Positions 1 to 9,916 of a stretch of DNA of 64,000 nucleotides are shown here, piece after piece. Each line of letters opens with the position of its first letter. The stretch's first letter is position 1. A program made the translations under genes and the position numbers. The stretch is taken from contig OY282447.1 of assembly GCA_958296165.1 (NCBI GenBank), positions 4,253,154 to 4,317,153 of the forward strand, read 5' to 3'. The DNA comes from an uncultured Pseudomonadales bacterium. GTDB lineage: Bacteria > Pseudomonadota > Gammaproteobacteria > Pseudomonadales > Azotimanducaceae. The notes under the pieces were generated by a model. It worked only from the letters and a program-made list of their open reading frames with translations. It was not told the origin of the DNA and did not search any database.

Positions 1-2
1 CA

Positions 3-1022
3 GCCCGGGATCGCCTGTACCGCAACAACGGCGACGGCACCTTTACGGACGTGAGTGCCGCCTCCGGCATCAGCCGCGTGTTCGGCAACGGCTTCGGGGT
101 CGTCGGCGCCGACTTCAACGACGATGGATTGACGGATCTATTCATCGCCAACGACCAAATGGTCGATCAGTTGTGGTTGAACCGAGGCGGCCTTAAGTTC
201 GACGAGGTGGCGTCTTTGTGGGGCTGCGCGGTGGACGAGCATGGCTTGGCGAAGGCCGGCATGGGTGTGGCGGCGGCGGACGTGGACCGCGATGGCGACA
301 CGGACGTCATGGTCACCAACATCACCGGCCAAACGGATTCGTTCTTTCGCAACGAAGGAACTTTCTTCAGCGACGTCACCGGCGAAATGGGGCTTGCCCT
401 CACCGGCCGCTACACGCGCTGGGGCGTGGTGCTGAAGGACTTCGACAACGACGGCTACTTGGACCTCTACGAGGCGAACGGCATGGTCGGCACGGAAGCG
501 CTGACCAAGGGCCTCGACTTCGACGAGCCGAACGTGCTGTATCGCGGTACCGAGCGCGGCCGCTTTCAGGAAGTGCAGCCGTTAGGCGGCGTTGCTCCCG
601 CGCTCGAAGACACCAGCCGCGGCGTTGCCGTTGGCGATGTGGACGACGACGGCGGCCTCGATCTTCTGGTGGCCAACCGCGACGGCCGGGCCTATCTGCT
701 GATGAACCAAGTCTCGAAGCGCGGCAACTGGCTGCGCTTTCGGGTGACGCTCGACAGTCCCGACCGGGATGCCTACGGTGCCACCGTATCGGCGCTTGTC
801 GGCGAAACGCGCGTGTTTCGGGATGTGCGGCCCGAAGGCAGCTATCTCGCCTCCAGCGAACCGACCGTGCATTTCGGGCTCGGCAGCGAAACCGAGGTTC
901 GCGATGTGCGCGTGCGTTGGCCCGGCAACCGCCGCGACGAGACGCAATCCTTCGGCACGTTCGCGGCCAATCAGACGGTCATCCTGCGACGCACTGGAGG
1001 CACGGCGGGCGACGGCGTCTAG
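3..1022 (+). CDS. FG-GAP/VCBS repeat protein with C-terminal ASPIC/UnbV domain (CRTAC1-like), 5' partial
   Basis: The open frame runs off the left edge, so only the last ~340 residues are present and the true start is outside. It contains several FG-GAP/VCBS-type repeats with calcium-binding loops of the form DxNxDG (DFNDDGLTD, DVDRDGDTD, DFDNDGYLD, DVDDDGGLD), expected to form beta-propeller blades. The last ~100 residues match the ASPIC/UnbV domain, with the tract ending VHFGLGSETEVRDVRVRWPG. Such proteins are usually exported and bind ligands or surfaces; the substrate cannot be told. The gene converges on the minus-strand O-antigen ligase-like gene 54 bases away. Confidence 0.85.
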   Translation, partial: ARDRLYRNNGDGTFTDVSAASGISRVFGNGFGVVGADFNDDGLTDLFIANDQMVDQLWLNRGGLKFDEVASLWGCAVDEHGLAKAGMGVAAADVDRDGDTDVMVTNITGQTDSFFRNEGTFFSDVTGEMGLALTGRYTRWGVVLKDFDNDGYLDLYEANGMVGTEALTKGLDFDEPNVLYRGTERGRFQEVQPLGGVAPALEDTSRGVAVGDVDDDGGLDLLVANRDGRAYLLMNQVSKRGNWLRFRVTLDSPDRDAYGATVSALVGETRVFRDVRPEGSYLASSEPTVHFGLGSETEVRDVRVRWPGNRRDETQSFGTFAANQTVILRRTGGTAGDGV

Positions 1023-1041
1023 GTTGAGAAGTGCCCCATCA

Positions 1042-1055
1042 CCTGCCCACGCAGG
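1042..1055. terminator. Possible hairpin between convergent genes
   Basis: An inverted repeat CCTGC-CCAC-GCAGG lies in the 54-base gap between two convergent genes, where a bidirectional terminator would be expected. The stem has only five pairs and there is no clear T-tract, so the call is weak. Confidence 0.2.
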
Positions 1056-1076
1056 GGTTCGACGAGAAGCTGGCAG

Positions 1077-2348
1077 CTACCGCAATCCGAACGCAGTTGC
1101 CTGGGTGCCGAAGCGCCTGGCGTCCTCGAGAACCGCGCGTCCGCGCAGGCCTTGGCCGATGGCTACCGGCAGCCAGAACAGCAGCCAAGTCCAGCCGATC
1201 TTGTCGACGAGTTCGTAACCGTCGATCAGATAGGCCGGCAGCGCCAGCGCCCAGATGGCAAGAGCCAGTTTCGCCTCCGCCGCGGCATAGTGGCCGAGCA
1301 GCGTTCGCAAGGTCGCAGCCACCAACGCCAGCATCAGGCCCACACCGAACAGGCCGCCCTGCCAAGCCACTGCCAAATACAGGTTGTGCGGATGCAGCAC
1401 CGGCCAGCCTTCCACTTCGGTGCTGTCGTCCGTGAGCACGCCCATGCCGAACCACGGCCCGTCGGAAGCGATGCGCCCTAGATAGTCGGCCCAGATGCCG
1501 AGCCGGAAGCTATCGCCGCGCGGCAGGATGTGTGCGTCTGCGCCTGGCACGAAGAAATAGGTTGCGGCCAGTGCGCCGCCGAGCGCGAGCGCACACAGGG
1601 CTGCCACCACGAGGTAGCGACCGGCGCTGCCGATCCAGTGCGTCAACAGCAGGCAGATCAAGGCCAATGCGCAGGCGGCGATGGCGTTTCTCGAAGCGGT
1701 GAGCAAGATTGCCAAAATCAGCACAACCACCGCCGCCCGCACGCCCCATTTTGCCGCCCGCCCGCCCCATGCCGCCGCCCGCATCGGTTGTGCGGTGAGC
1801 AGCCAAGCCGTGCCAGCGAGCGCTGCCACGGCGTAAACCATGCCGGCCATCACATGCGTGTCCAACTGCCCTAGGCCATTGAGCCGCCCCTCCTCCGGCG
1901 GGTCTGCGAAGAACACCCACATGGCCGCCAGCGCCGCCAGCGCCGCTATGATCGTCAGCGCCAAAGTCATGCGCTGGCGGAACCAGTCGACTTGCATGCA
2001 CTCGGCGATGGACACCAAGAAGGCGAATACCAAGGTTGCTCGGATCATTTGGCCGAAGGCGTCGCGCGCGTCCCACGGCGTCGACCACAGACTTGTGAGC
2101 GGGATGTAGAGCAGCAGCGCGCAGCTCAGCAGGAAGCCCCAGTCCAGGAACAGCGCTCGCCATCTCTTGGCGCCGGCGAAGACGTAGACGGCAAGCACAT
2201 ATGTGGCGAAACTCGAACCGCTCTGCGAGGTGAGCACGAACATGGACGCCAGCGCGACGATCATCAGCGTTGCCGAGATCGGCACGCGGTATTCAACCAG
2301 CCCATGCCGCCACATCGGCCAGCCGCTTAGATCATCGGCCGGCGGCAA
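1077..2348 (-). CDS. O-antigen ligase/polymerase-like polytopic membrane protein
   Basis: A 423-residue protein made almost entirely of hydrophobic segments, with about ten to twelve predicted membrane spans. A large loop in the C-terminal third contains RGDSFRLGIW, GMGVL and the HPHNLYL motif typical of the Wzy_C/WaaL O-antigen ligase superfamily, whose members transfer or polymerise undecaprenyl-linked glycans at the periplasmic face. The N-terminus overlaps the end of csiV by 17 bases, so it is probably co-transcribed with mfd-csiV; an internal Met 11 codons downstream is an alternative start. No other polysaccharide genes are nearby, so ligase, polymerase or protein glycosylase roles cannot be separated. 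Confidence 0.75.
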   Translation of the reverse strand: MPPADDLSGWPMWRHGLVEYRVPISATLMIVALASMFVLTSQSGSSFATYVLAVYVFAGAKRWRALFLDWGFLLSCALLLYIPLTSLWSTPWDARDAFGQMIRATLVFAFLVSIAECMQVDWFRQRMTLALTIIAALAALAAMWVFFADPPEEGRLNGLGQLDTHVMAGMVYAVAALAGTAWLLTAQPMRAAAWGGRAAKWGVRAAVVVLILAILLTASRNAIAACALALICLLLTHWIGSAGRYLVVAALCALALGGALAATYFFVPGADAHILPRGDSFRLGIWADYLGRIASDGPWFGMGVLTDDSTEVEGWPVLHPHNLYLAVAWQGGLFGVGLMLALVAATLRTLLGHYAAAEAKLALAIWALALPAYLIDGYELVDKIGWTWLLFWLPVAIGQGLRGRAVLEDARRFGTQATAFGLR

Positions 2349-3303
2349 GGCGGTATTCTTCGGCCAGTTGGTCGATTTCGCTCGGCATTTGCACCGGTTG
2401 CACCAACGCTAGGATGCCTAAGGCTGGATGGTCCAGATAGTGAAGTTCGTCGCTGCGCATGCGGCGGCTTTCGTCGAACACCGCCACGCCGTCGTCGGCC
2501 AGCCGATAGAGCAGGCGTGCGCGCAAGTGGACGTAGCGGCCGACGGTGACGCTGAACCAGCCTTCCAAGGGGAATCGGCGCACTGCATCCGGGCTGCCCA
2601 CTTGCACGACCAGTGGTTGTGGCGCGTCCCTCGGCGGCAGCGCTTGGTGCCAGCTGCCGGCCGCGATCACGTTGCGGCCGCGGCGCAAACGGCGCAGCAT
2701 GGGTGCCAGCTCAGGCGTCCGTCGGCGCCACACGTAGCTCGTTTCCATGAGTTGCCGCTCGTGTTCCGCAACCGCGGCCGTGAGCGCTTCGAGCGCCAGC
2801 TGAACCGGATCGGACTCGGGCTCGACGGTCGCTTCCTCGACGGGCTGCCGCTCATCGCCCCAAACGGCGAACGGATCGTCGCCGAAGAAAGCCTCTAGGT
2901 CGATGTCGCGCTGCGGCAGGCAAGGGTCGTATTGGAGCTCGGCGGTCGGCTGCCAGAACTCCGCCGCGCACGCGCCGGCATACCAGATCGGCGGCGCCAA
3001 ATTGGAGATGACCAGCGGCGCTTCGTCTTCCACTGCCAGGCTTGCGCCAACCGGCATCGCATCGGCCGGTGGGGAGAGTTCCGCCAATGGGATCGTCAAA
3101 CGCGGGTAGCGCATGGCGTCAACCACGCGCGGCACCGCGGCGCCGTCTTCGGTTTGCTGGAATAGGGCGACTTCCACTCGATACCACTGATGTTGCAGGT
3201 GGTCTTGGGACGTCTGCGCGGCCGCTGCCGGCGCGAGCATCGCGGCGCTGGCCCACGCCGCTGATTTGCAGGCCGTTGCTGCTCCGTGCCAACGCCTTCC
3301 CAT
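2332..3303 (-). CDS. csiV: CsiV family exported protein
   Basis: A 323-residue protein with an N-terminal signal-like segment ending in an Ala-rich stretch (APAAAAQ), followed by WYRVEVALFQQ, a typical start of the CsiV family. The C-terminal region carries a conserved beta-rich segment (GWFSVTVGRYVHLRARLLYR and the SDELHYLDHPALGILALVQP segment). CsiV was described in Vibrio as a periplasmic peptidoglycan-binding factor needed for growth with D-amino acids. It starts three bases after the mfd stop codon, the usual gammaproteobacterial order, and overlaps the ligase-like gene downstream. Cysteines in the middle third may form a disulfide. Confidence 0.75.
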   Translation of the reverse strand: MGRRWHGAATACKSAAWASAAMLAPAAAAQTSQDHLQHQWYRVEVALFQQTEDGAAVPRVVDAMRYPRLTIPLAELSPPADAMPVGASLAVEDEAPLVISNLAPPIWYAGACAAEFWQPTAELQYDPCLPQRDIDLEAFFGDDPFAVWGDERQPVEEATVEPESDPVQLALEALTAAVAEHERQLMETSYVWRRRTPELAPMLRRLRRGRNVIAAGSWHQALPPRDAPQPLVVQVGSPDAVRRFPLEGWFSVTVGRYVHLRARLLYRLADDGVAVFDESRRMRSDELHYLDHPALGILALVQPVQMPSEIDQLAEEYRLAAGR

Positions 3304-3306
3304 GCG

Positions 3307-6300
3307 TCAGCCGACTTGGCGCTGCCTCTCTGCGTGGTTGTTGCCGCTCGTAGCCCGGCCGGCGGTAAGCCGTTCTAGCAGCTCGAGAACGAAGGCGAAG
3401 CGCTGCTCGGCATCCTCCGTCGTGTGGCTGATGAGCAATCGACCACCGGTGCGCGAATGCGTTTCTCGGCCGCCGCTGCGCAATCGATAGGTGCGCGGTT
3501 CGCGCTGCACCAACTGCACGACGGTCAACGGCTCCACGACCGCGTCGGCAGCGAACTCCAACCTTCCGCCAGCGGGGCCGACGTCCACGCGGTCGACGCC
3601 GATCGCACCCGCGGCGAGCTTGATTTCGGTGCTCCGGAACAGATTCGAGAGCGGCGCCGGCAGCGGCCCGAAGCGGTCCACCATCTCGATTTTGAGGTCG
3701 TCTAGGGAATCCTGATCGGCCGCGTTGGCGATGCGCTTGTAGAGGATCAGCCGTGCATGGACGTCCGGCAGATAGTCGCTCGGGATCAGCGCCGGCACAT
3801 GCAGGTTCACCTCGTGAGTGGTGCGCAGCGGTTCGTCGAGATGCGGCGTGCGGCCGGCCTTGATGGCGGCCACGGCGCGTTCGAGCATCTCCATGTACAG
3901 CGTGAAGCCGACAGTGGCGATCTGGCCCGACTGCTCCTCGCCGAGCAGTTCTCCGGCGCCGCGAATTTCCAAGTCGTGGGTAGCCAATGTGAAGCCGATG
4001 CCGAGCTCGCCAGCAGCCTTGAGCGCGTCCAAGCGCTTCACGGCGTCGGCCGTCATGGCCTTCGGGTGCGGCGTCATCAGATAGGCGTAGGCCTGCCGGT
4101 GCGAGCGTCCAACGCGGCCGCGCAGCTGATGCAGCTGGGCCAGGCCGAAGCGGTCGGCGCGGTCGATCAGCATGGTGTTGGCATTCGGAATGTCGATGCC
4201 GTTCTCGATGATGGTGGAGCAGACCAGCACGTTGCTGCGGCGGTGGTAGAAATCCGCCATCACTTGCTCTAGCCGTCGCTTCGGCATCTGCCCATGGCCT
4301 ACGCCGATGCGCGCCTGCGGCGCCAGCTGGGCGATTTCGTCGGCGGCGCGTTCGATCGTCCTCACCTGGTTGTGGACGTAGAACACCTGGCCGCCACGGG
4401 CGAGCTCTCTGGCGATGGCTTCGGCGATCACGGCGTTGCGCCTTTCCATCACGAAGGTCTTGATGGAGAGGCGCTTGGCGGGCGGCGTGGCGATCACGGA
4501 GAGGTCGCGCAGGCCTCCCAAGGAGAGGTTGAGCGTGCGGGGGATGGGCGTGGCGGTGAGGGCCAGCACGTCCACCTCGGCGCGCAGGTTCTTCAATTGC
4601 TCCTTCTGGCGCACGCCGAAGCGGTGTTCCTCGTCGATGATGACGAGACCTAGGTTCTTGAAATTAAACGCTCTGCCCAACAGCCTGTGGGTGCCGATGG
4701 CGATGTCGACCTGGCCCGCTCCAAGCTTGGCCGCAACGGCCTTCACGTCGCCCTCGGTGCGCAATCGAGAGATCGCCTCGACCGTCACGGGCCAGTCGGC
4801 GAAGCGGTCGCTGAACGTCTCGAAGTGTTGCTGCGCAAGCAGCGTGGTGGGCACAAGCACGGCGACTTGCCGTCCGCTTGCCACGGCGACGAACGCCGCC
4901 CGCATGGCCACTTCCGTCTTGCCGAATCCAACGTCGCCGCAGATCAGGCGATCGGTCGCCTTGCCGCCCACCAAGTCGTCGATCACGGTATCGATAGTGG
5001 CGTCTTGGTCCGGCGTCGGCTCGAACGGGAATTGCTCGACGAAACGCCGATAGTCGTCGTCCGGCGCTTGGAAGGAGAACCCGGCGGCGGCCTCTCTGCG
5101 GGCGTAGACGTCCAACAGTTCCGCGGCCGCGTCGCGCGCTTGTTCGGCAGCTCGTTTCTTGGCCTTCGCCCACTGATCCGAACCCAACCGATGCAGCGGC
5201 GCCGAATCTTCGTCCGCTCCCGCGTAGCGGGACACCAAGTGCAACGACGTGACTGGCACGTAGAGTTTGGCTTCTTCGGCATATTCGATGGCGAGGAACT
5301 CCATCGAATTGCCATCGATGGTGAGCGTCTCCAGCCCCCGGTAGCGGCCGACACCGTGGTCGATGTGTACAACGGGCGAATCGACGTTCAGCTCGATCAA
5401 GTTCTTGATGACCAGCTCGGGGTCGATGCTGCGGCGCCGCGCGCGATCCCGCGCCGCTTCGCTGCGATGGCCGAAAATCTCGGTTTCGGTGACGACCGCC
5501 AAATCGCCCAGCCAAAGGCCGCGTTCGATGGGCGCGACCGCGATCGCCAGGCGCTGCTCGCCCTGCTCGAAATCGCCGAAGCTCGCGGCATCCAGCGCGC
5601 GCAGGCCTTCGCGCCGCAGGAAGTCCTCGAGATGAACCTTGCGGCCCGGCGATTCCGCCGTGAGCAGGACGCGCGCGGACGTGTTGGCTGCGAAGGCTCT
5701 CAGGCGAGCGGCCGGATCGCTGGCGCGGTGGTTGGCGGCAAGCTCCGGCAGCGGTTTGCCGCCGAAGCCGACGCGGTGGCGATGCTGCTTCGCCGCGGGA
5801 TCCAAGCGGACGCGGCCATATCTCTTCAGGCGTTCGTCCAACTCGGTAGCGCTCAAGAACAGCGCTTTGGGCGCCAGGATGGGGCGCTCGACATCGTGGC
5901 GGAGCGATTCGTAGCGCTCCGCGACGTCCGCTAGATGGCGTTTCGCGGCGCCCAACACGTCGGCGTCTAGAACGAACACGGCTGCAGGAGGCAGATAGTC
6001 GAGCAACGTCGCCGTTTCCTTGAAGAACAGCGGCAGGTAGTACTCGATGCCTTGCGGCGCCATGCCGGCACTCACGTCCTGGTATATCTGGCAGCGCCGG
6101 ATGTCCGCATCGAAGCTGCGGTGCCAAGAGTCGCGGAAGCAGGCGACGCCAGCCTCGTCCATCGGCGTCTCGCGCGCTGGCAACACGCGGATGTGGTCGG
6201 CTTCTGCCACGGTGCGCTGCGTATCGGGGTCGAACAGGCGCAGCGTGTCGATTTCGTCGTCGAACAAGTCGATGCGGATCGGATTCGCCGCGCCCATCGG

Positions 6301-6819
6301 GAATACATCCACCAGCGCACCGCGCACCGCGTACTCGCCGCGCTCGGAAACAGTGTCTGTCGCGCGGTAGCCGGCCGCCGCTAGGCGGGTGCGTTGGGCG
6401 GCGATGTCGAACGACTGGCCGGTCTTCAACACGAGGGTGTTGCGTTGCACGAAGTCCGTGGGCGGCAGCCGCTGCAGCAGCGTGGTGACTGGCACGACCA
6501 ACGCGCCGTCATGCGCATTCGGCAGCACATGCAGCGTCGCCAGGCGTTCCGAGACGATGTCCTGATGCGCCGAGAAGTGGTCGTAGGGAAGGATCTCCCA
6601 ATCCGGGAAGTTCAGCACCCTCACTGCGCCGTTGGCGTAGAAGCGCAGTTCTTCCCGGACGTGAAATGCAGCCTCGTTATCCGCCGCTACATAGACGACA
6701 AGCTGGCCGCTAGCTGCCGCCAGCCGCGCAGTGGCCAAACTGGCGGCACTGCCGAACAGCCCCTGCCAGTTGTGAACGAGGTGAGGCGCCGGTGCTGCCG
6801 GTGCCAACGAAGATTGCAT
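3307..6819 (-). CDS. mfd: Transcription-repair coupling factor Mfd
   Basis: At 1170 residues this matches full-length Mfd (about 1150). The N-terminal third is the degenerate UvrB-like module (LPYDHFSAHQDIVSERLATL). Near residues 480-560 is the CarD-like RNA polymerase interaction domain (VVHIDHGVGRYRGLETL). The RecG-like motor follows with Walker A GDVGFGKTEVA, Walker B DEEHRFGVRQKEQ and the TATPIPRTL motif, then the C-terminal TRCF domain. Mfd displaces RNA polymerase stalled at lesions and recruits UvrA. It heads a minus-strand unit with csiV and is divergent from nuoA across a 169-base gap in which no convincing promoter or tRNA was found. Confidence 0.97.
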   Translation of the reverse strand: MQSSLAPAAPAPHLVHNWQGLFGSAASLATARLAAASGQLVVYVAADNEAAFHVREELRFYANGAVRVLNFPDWEILPYDHFSAHQDIVSERLATLHVLPNAHDGALVVPVTTLLQRLPPTDFVQRNTLVLKTGQSFDIAAQRTRLAAAGYRATDTVSERGEYAVRGALVDVFPMGAANPIRIDLFDDEIDTLRLFDPDTQRTVAEADHIRVLPARETPMDEAGVACFRDSWHRSFDADIRRCQIYQDVSAGMAPQGIEYYLPLFFKETATLLDYLPPAAVFVLDADVLGAAKRHLADVAERYESLRHDVERPILAPKALFLSATELDERLKRYGRVRLDPAAKQHRHRVGFGGKPLPELAANHRASDPAARLRAFAANTSARVLLTAESPGRKVHLEDFLRREGLRALDAASFGDFEQGEQRLAIAVAPIERGLWLGDLAVVTETEIFGHRSEAARDRARRRSIDPELVIKNLIELNVDSPVVHIDHGVGRYRGLETLTIDGNSMEFLAIEYAEEAKLYVPVTSLHLVSRYAGADEDSAPLHRLGSDQWAKAKKRAAEQARDAAAELLDVYARREAAAGFSFQAPDDDYRRFVEQFPFEPTPDQDATIDTVIDDLVGGKATDRLICGDVGFGKTEVAMRAAFVAVASGRQVAVLVPTTLLAQQHFETFSDRFADWPVTVEAISRLRTEGDVKAVAAKLGAGQVDIAIGTHRLLGRAFNFKNLGLVIIDEEHRFGVRQKEQLKNLRAEVDVLALTATPIPRTLNLSLGGLRDLSVIATPPAKRLSIKTFVMERRNAVIAEAIARELARGGQVFYVHNQVRTIERAADEIAQLAPQARIGVGHGQMPKRRLEQVMADFYHRRSNVLVCSTIIENGIDIPNANTMLIDRADRFGLAQLHQLRGRVGRSHRQAYAYLMTPHPKAMTADAVKRLDALKAAGELGIGFTLATHDLEIRGAGELLGEEQSGQIATVGFTLYMEMLERAVAAIKAGRTPHLDEPLRTTHEVNLHVPALIPSDYLPDVHARLILYKRIANAADQDSLDDLKIEMVDRFGPLPAPLSNLFRSTEIKLAAGAIGVDRVDVGPAGGRLEFAADAVVEPLTVVQLVQREPRTYRLRSGGRETHSRTGGRLLISHTTEDAEQRFAFVLELLERLTAGRATSGNNHAERQRQVG

Positions 6820-6988
6820 GCGGCAATCTTATCACCGAGCGGAATCGTGCCGGCATTTGAACCAGCGGGGTGGCGAGGGAGAGCGGGAGGCGGAAGGGCG
6901 CAAGGATTGGCTGTTGCCCGTGTAGCCTGCAATCGGTATGGTTGCGCGGTTTTCGCATCTCCGCAGTAAAGCGGGCCAAGGTGAGCTA

Positions 6989-7444
6989 GTGCTTGAAGAC
7001 GCAGCGGCGGCATCCGCTCCGGACATGCTGCCATTGCTACTTTTCATGCTGGCGGTGGGCGGCGTGATCGGCGTTGCCCTCGTTGCGGCGTGGTTTATCG
7101 GCTCGAAGGCGCGGCACGGCGGCGCGCGCACGCTGCCGTTCGAGTCTGGCATCGTGCCCGTGGGCGACGCCGAAGAGATGCGGCTCTCCATCGAGTACTA
7201 CTTGATCGCCGTGTTCTTCGTCATCTTCGATTTAGAGACGATCTTCATCATCGCTTGGGCGGTGGCCTATTTCGACGTCGGCTGGCGTGGCTACATCGGC
7301 GCTTCCATATTCATCCTGATCCTCTTGGCGGCGCTCTTCTACGAGTGGCGCAGCGGCGCCTTGGATTGGGGTTTGAAGCGGCGCGCCGCAGAGCCTGGGC
7401 GCTATGCCCGCGCCGAAGCCCTGCCCGCCGAAGGAGCAGCTTGA
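6989..7444 (+). CDS. nuoA: NADH-quinone oxidoreductase subunit A
   Basis: Small membrane subunit of complex I with three hydrophobic segments. The conserved block LPFESGIVPVGDAEEMRLSI followed by EYYLIAVFFVIFDLETIF is diagnostic. The GTG at 6989 is preferred because AAGG at 6978-6981 sits seven bases upstream; this gives 151 residues. An ATG at 7025 (139 residues) is closer to the usual length but has no ribosome binding site, and an upstream ATG at 6938 adds a non-conserved extension. It starts the nuoA-B-CD-E run and lies three bases from nuoB. Confidence 0.93.
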   Translation: MLEDAAAASAPDMLPLLLFMLAVGGVIGVALVAAWFIGSKARHGGARTLPFESGIVPVGDAEEMRLSIEYYLIAVFFVIFDLETIFIIAWAVAYFDVGWRGYIGASIFILILLAALFYEWRSGALDWGLKRRAAEPGRYARAEALPAEGAA

Positions 7445-7447
7445 GCA

Positions 7448-8134
7448 ATGCAGTGGCGGCTCATCAAGACTGAACCGGGCGCTTCCATGCAAGCCGTGGA
7501 CGACGCCTACAACGAGGAGGCCGGCAAGAGCTTCCTCACTGCCAAGCTGGAAGACTTGGTGGCGTGGGGCCGTGCCAACTCCATCTGGCCCTTCAACTTC
7601 GGCCTCTCCTGCTGCTACGTGGAGATGGCCACCTCTTTCACGTCGCGCCACGACCTCTCGCGCTTTGGCGCTGAGGTGATCCGCGCCACCCCACGCCAAG
7701 CGGACCTCATCGTCATTTCCGGCACGGTGTTCCGCAAGATGGCGCCGGTGCTGCAACATCTGTACGAGCAGCTCCTAGAACCCCGCTGGGTGATCTCGAT
7801 GGGTTCATGCGCCAACTCCGGCGGCATGTTCGACGTCTACAGCGTGGTGCAGGGCGCGGACAAGTTCCTGCCTGTAGACGTGTATGTGCCGGGCTGCCCG
7901 CCGCGCCCGGAGGCGTTCATGCAGGGCCTCATGCTCTTGCAGGAATCCGTGCGGAACACCCGCCGGCCGCTTTCGTGGATGATCGGCGAGGATGGCTCGG
8001 TGAGCAACTACAAACCCAGCCAGCGCGACCAGCGCACGCCGGAACGGATGCGCGCAACGACGCTGGCGGAACCCACCACGGTAGGCGACGCTCCGCTTTC
8101 CAAGGACCTGCTCGGCAAGAAGCGCGGCAGCTGA
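7448..8134 (+). CDS. nuoB: NADH-quinone oxidoreductase subunit B
   Basis: The 228-residue peripheral-arm subunit that carries the terminal N2 [4Fe-4S] cluster. The ligands are visible: the tandem cysteines in GLSCCYVEM (C55, C56), C121 in GSCANSGG and C150 in PGCPPRPE. The N-terminus and a ~50-residue C-terminal tail rich in polar residues are less conserved. The stop codon overlaps the nuoCD start (TGATG), suggesting translational coupling. Confidence 0.97.
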   Translation: MQWRLIKTEPGASMQAVDDAYNEEAGKSFLTAKLEDLVAWGRANSIWPFNFGLSCCYVEMATSFTSRHDLSRFGAEVIRATPRQADLIVISGTVFRKMAPVLQHLYEQLLEPRWVISMGSCANSGGMFDVYSVVQGADKFLPVDVYVPGCPPRPEAFMQGLMLLQESVRNTRRPLSWMIGEDGSVSNYKPSQRDQRTPERMRATTLAEPTTVGDAPLSKDLLGKKRGS

Positions 8135-9903
8135 TGGCGGAGGCTCTCGACGAGAAGCGGCTGGACGAGCACCACCATCTGCCGGCAGACCTCGCCACCC
8201 ACTTCGGCGAGGACTGCATCGCCCAACCCACCGTGGACGGCATCCCGACGGTGTGGGTGCCGAAGGGCAAAGTGCTCGATGTGCTGCGCTACCTGAAACA
8301 CGATGCGCCGGCGCGTTTCGAGTTGATGTTCGATCTCTCCGCCATCGACGAACGCACTCGGCAGTTCCGCGACAACCAGCCGGACGCCGACTTCACCGTC
8401 TTCTACCACTTGATGTCGCTGTCCGGCGACGACGACATTCGCGTGAAAGTGGCACTCGCAGATGGCGAGAGCGTCGACTCCATCGAATCCATCTATCCGG
8501 TGGCGAACTGGTACGAGCGCGAGGCGTTCGACATGTTCGGCATCCGCTTCGACGGCCACTCGAACCTGCGCCGCATCCTCACGCCGGCGTTGTGGGAAGG
8601 CCATCCGCTGCGCAAGGAACATCCGGCCAGGGCCACGGAGATGGACCCGTTCAAGATGACGCCGGAGTTCCAGGAGGCGCAGCAGAACGCCTTGCGGTTC
8701 GTGCCGGAAGAATGGGGCATGAGCCGTGAATCCAAGCACACGGACTTCATGTTCCTGAACCTAGGGCCCAACCACCCAAGCGTTCACGGCGTGTTCCGCA
8801 TCGCCCTGCAACTCGATGGCGAAGTGATCGTGCAGGCGGTGCCAGACATCGGCTACCACCATCGCGCCCAGGAGAAGATGGCGGAGCGCCAAAGCTGGCA
8901 CACCTACATCCCCTACACGGATCGAGTGGACTATCTCGGCGGCGTAATGAACAACCTGCCGTACGTGATGAACGTGGAGAAGATGGCGGGCATCGACGTG
9001 CCGGAGCGCGCCCAAGTGATCCGCGTGATGCTCTGCGAGTGCTTCCGCATCGCCAGCCACCTGCTGTTCTACGGCACCTTCGCGCAGGACGTGGGGCAGA
9101 TGTCCCCCGTGTTCTACATGTTCGCGGACCGCGAGCGCCTGTTCTCCATCATCGAAGCCATCACCGGCGGCCGCATGCACCCCAGCTGGTTCCGCATCGG
9201 CGGTGTGACCTCCGACCTCCCAGATGGTTGGGATGTGATGGTGCGCGACTTCTGCGACTACATGCCAGCGCGCCTCGACCACTACGAAAAGATGGCGATG
9301 CGCAACAAGATTCTGAAACGCCGCACCCAGGGCATCGGCGCCTACAGCACCGAGGAAGGCTTGGACTGGGGCATCACCGGATCGTCCCTGCGCGCCACCG
9401 GCCACGACTGGGACCTGCGTAAGAAGCGCCCTTACAGCATGTACGACGAGTTCGATTTCGAGGTGCCACTCGCAGACGCCGGCGACTCGTACGCCCGTTG
9501 CGAAGTGCGCGTGGCCGAGATTCGCCAAAGCCTGCGCATCCTGCGCCAATGCGTAGACAACATGCCCGCAGGGCCGGTGAAGTCCGACCACCGCCTCACC
9601 ACACCGCCGCGCAAAGAGCGCACGATGCAAGACATCGAAACGCTCATCCACCACTTCCTGAACGTGAGCTGGGGGCCGGTGATTCCACCCGGCGAATCCG
9701 TGACCACCGTGGAAGCCACCAAGGGCTGGAACTCCTACTATTCGATTTCAGACGGCGGCACCATGGCCTACCGCACCCGCGTACGCACGCCCTCCTTCCC
9801 GGCCTTGCAGCAGATCCCGCTCATCAGCCGCGGCTTCATGGTAGCCGACCTCATCGCCATCATTGCCAGCATCGATTTCGTGATGGCAGACGTGGACCGA
9901 TAG
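8134..9903 (+). CDS. nuoCD: NADH-quinone oxidoreductase subunit C/D fusion
   Basis: A 589-residue fusion of the 30-kDa NuoC domain (ending near residue 180; [21 protein letters not shown]) and the 49-kDa NuoD domain (beginning [19 protein letters not shown]). The NuoD part contains the conserved quinone-site region [12 protein letters not shown] and the C-terminal DFVMADVDR. The fused form is found in Gammaproteobacteria such as Escherichia and Pseudomonas. The start ATG at 8134 overlaps the nuoB stop by one base. A longer upstream open frame exists but only as antiphase reading of nuoB. Confidence 0.97.
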   Translation: MAEALDEKRLDEHHHLPADLATHFGEDCIAQPTVDGIPTVWVPKGKVLDVLRYLKHDAPARFELMFDLSAIDERTRQFRDNQPDADFTVFYHLMSLSGDDDIRVKVALADGESVDSIESIYPVANWYEREAFDMFGIRFDGHSNLRRILTPALWEGHPLRKEHPARATEMDPFKMTPEFQEAQQNALRFVPEEWGMSRESKHTDFMFLNLGPNHPSVHGVFRIALQLDGEVIVQAVPDIGYHHRAQEKMAERQSWHTYIPYTDRVDYLGGVMNNLPYVMNVEKMAGIDVPERAQVIRVMLCECFRIASHLLFYGTFAQDVGQMSPVFYMFADRERLFSIIEAITGGRMHPSWFRIGGVTSDLPDGWDVMVRDFCDYMPARLDHYEKMAMRNKILKRRTQGIGAYSTEEGLDWGITGSSLRATGHDWDLRKKRPYSMYDEFDFEVPLADAGDSYARCEVRVAEIRQSLRILRQCVDNMPAGPVKSDHRLTTPPRKERTMQDIETLIHHFLNVSWGPVIPPGESVTTVEATKGWNSYYSISDGGTMAYRTRVRTPSFPALQQIPLISRGFMVADLIAIIASIDFVMADVDR

Positions 9904-9916
9904 GGGAGGGCAGAGC

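Noticed and set aside
1203-2085. Avoidance of GTCGAC, the site expected for an HgiDII-like restriction enzyme
   Set aside because: GTCGAC occurs readily (for example at 1203 and 2080), so no obvious avoidance supports that specificity.
6840-6900. A tRNA-like T-arm sequence (GGTTCAAAT) on the minus strand upstream of mfd
   Set aside because: The flanking bases do not pair as a T-stem and no acceptor or anticodon arm is present.
7807-8133. N-terminal extension of nuoCD
   Set aside because: The upstream open frame lies within nuoB in another phase and lacks conservation; the ATG overlapping the nuoB stop fits the family length.
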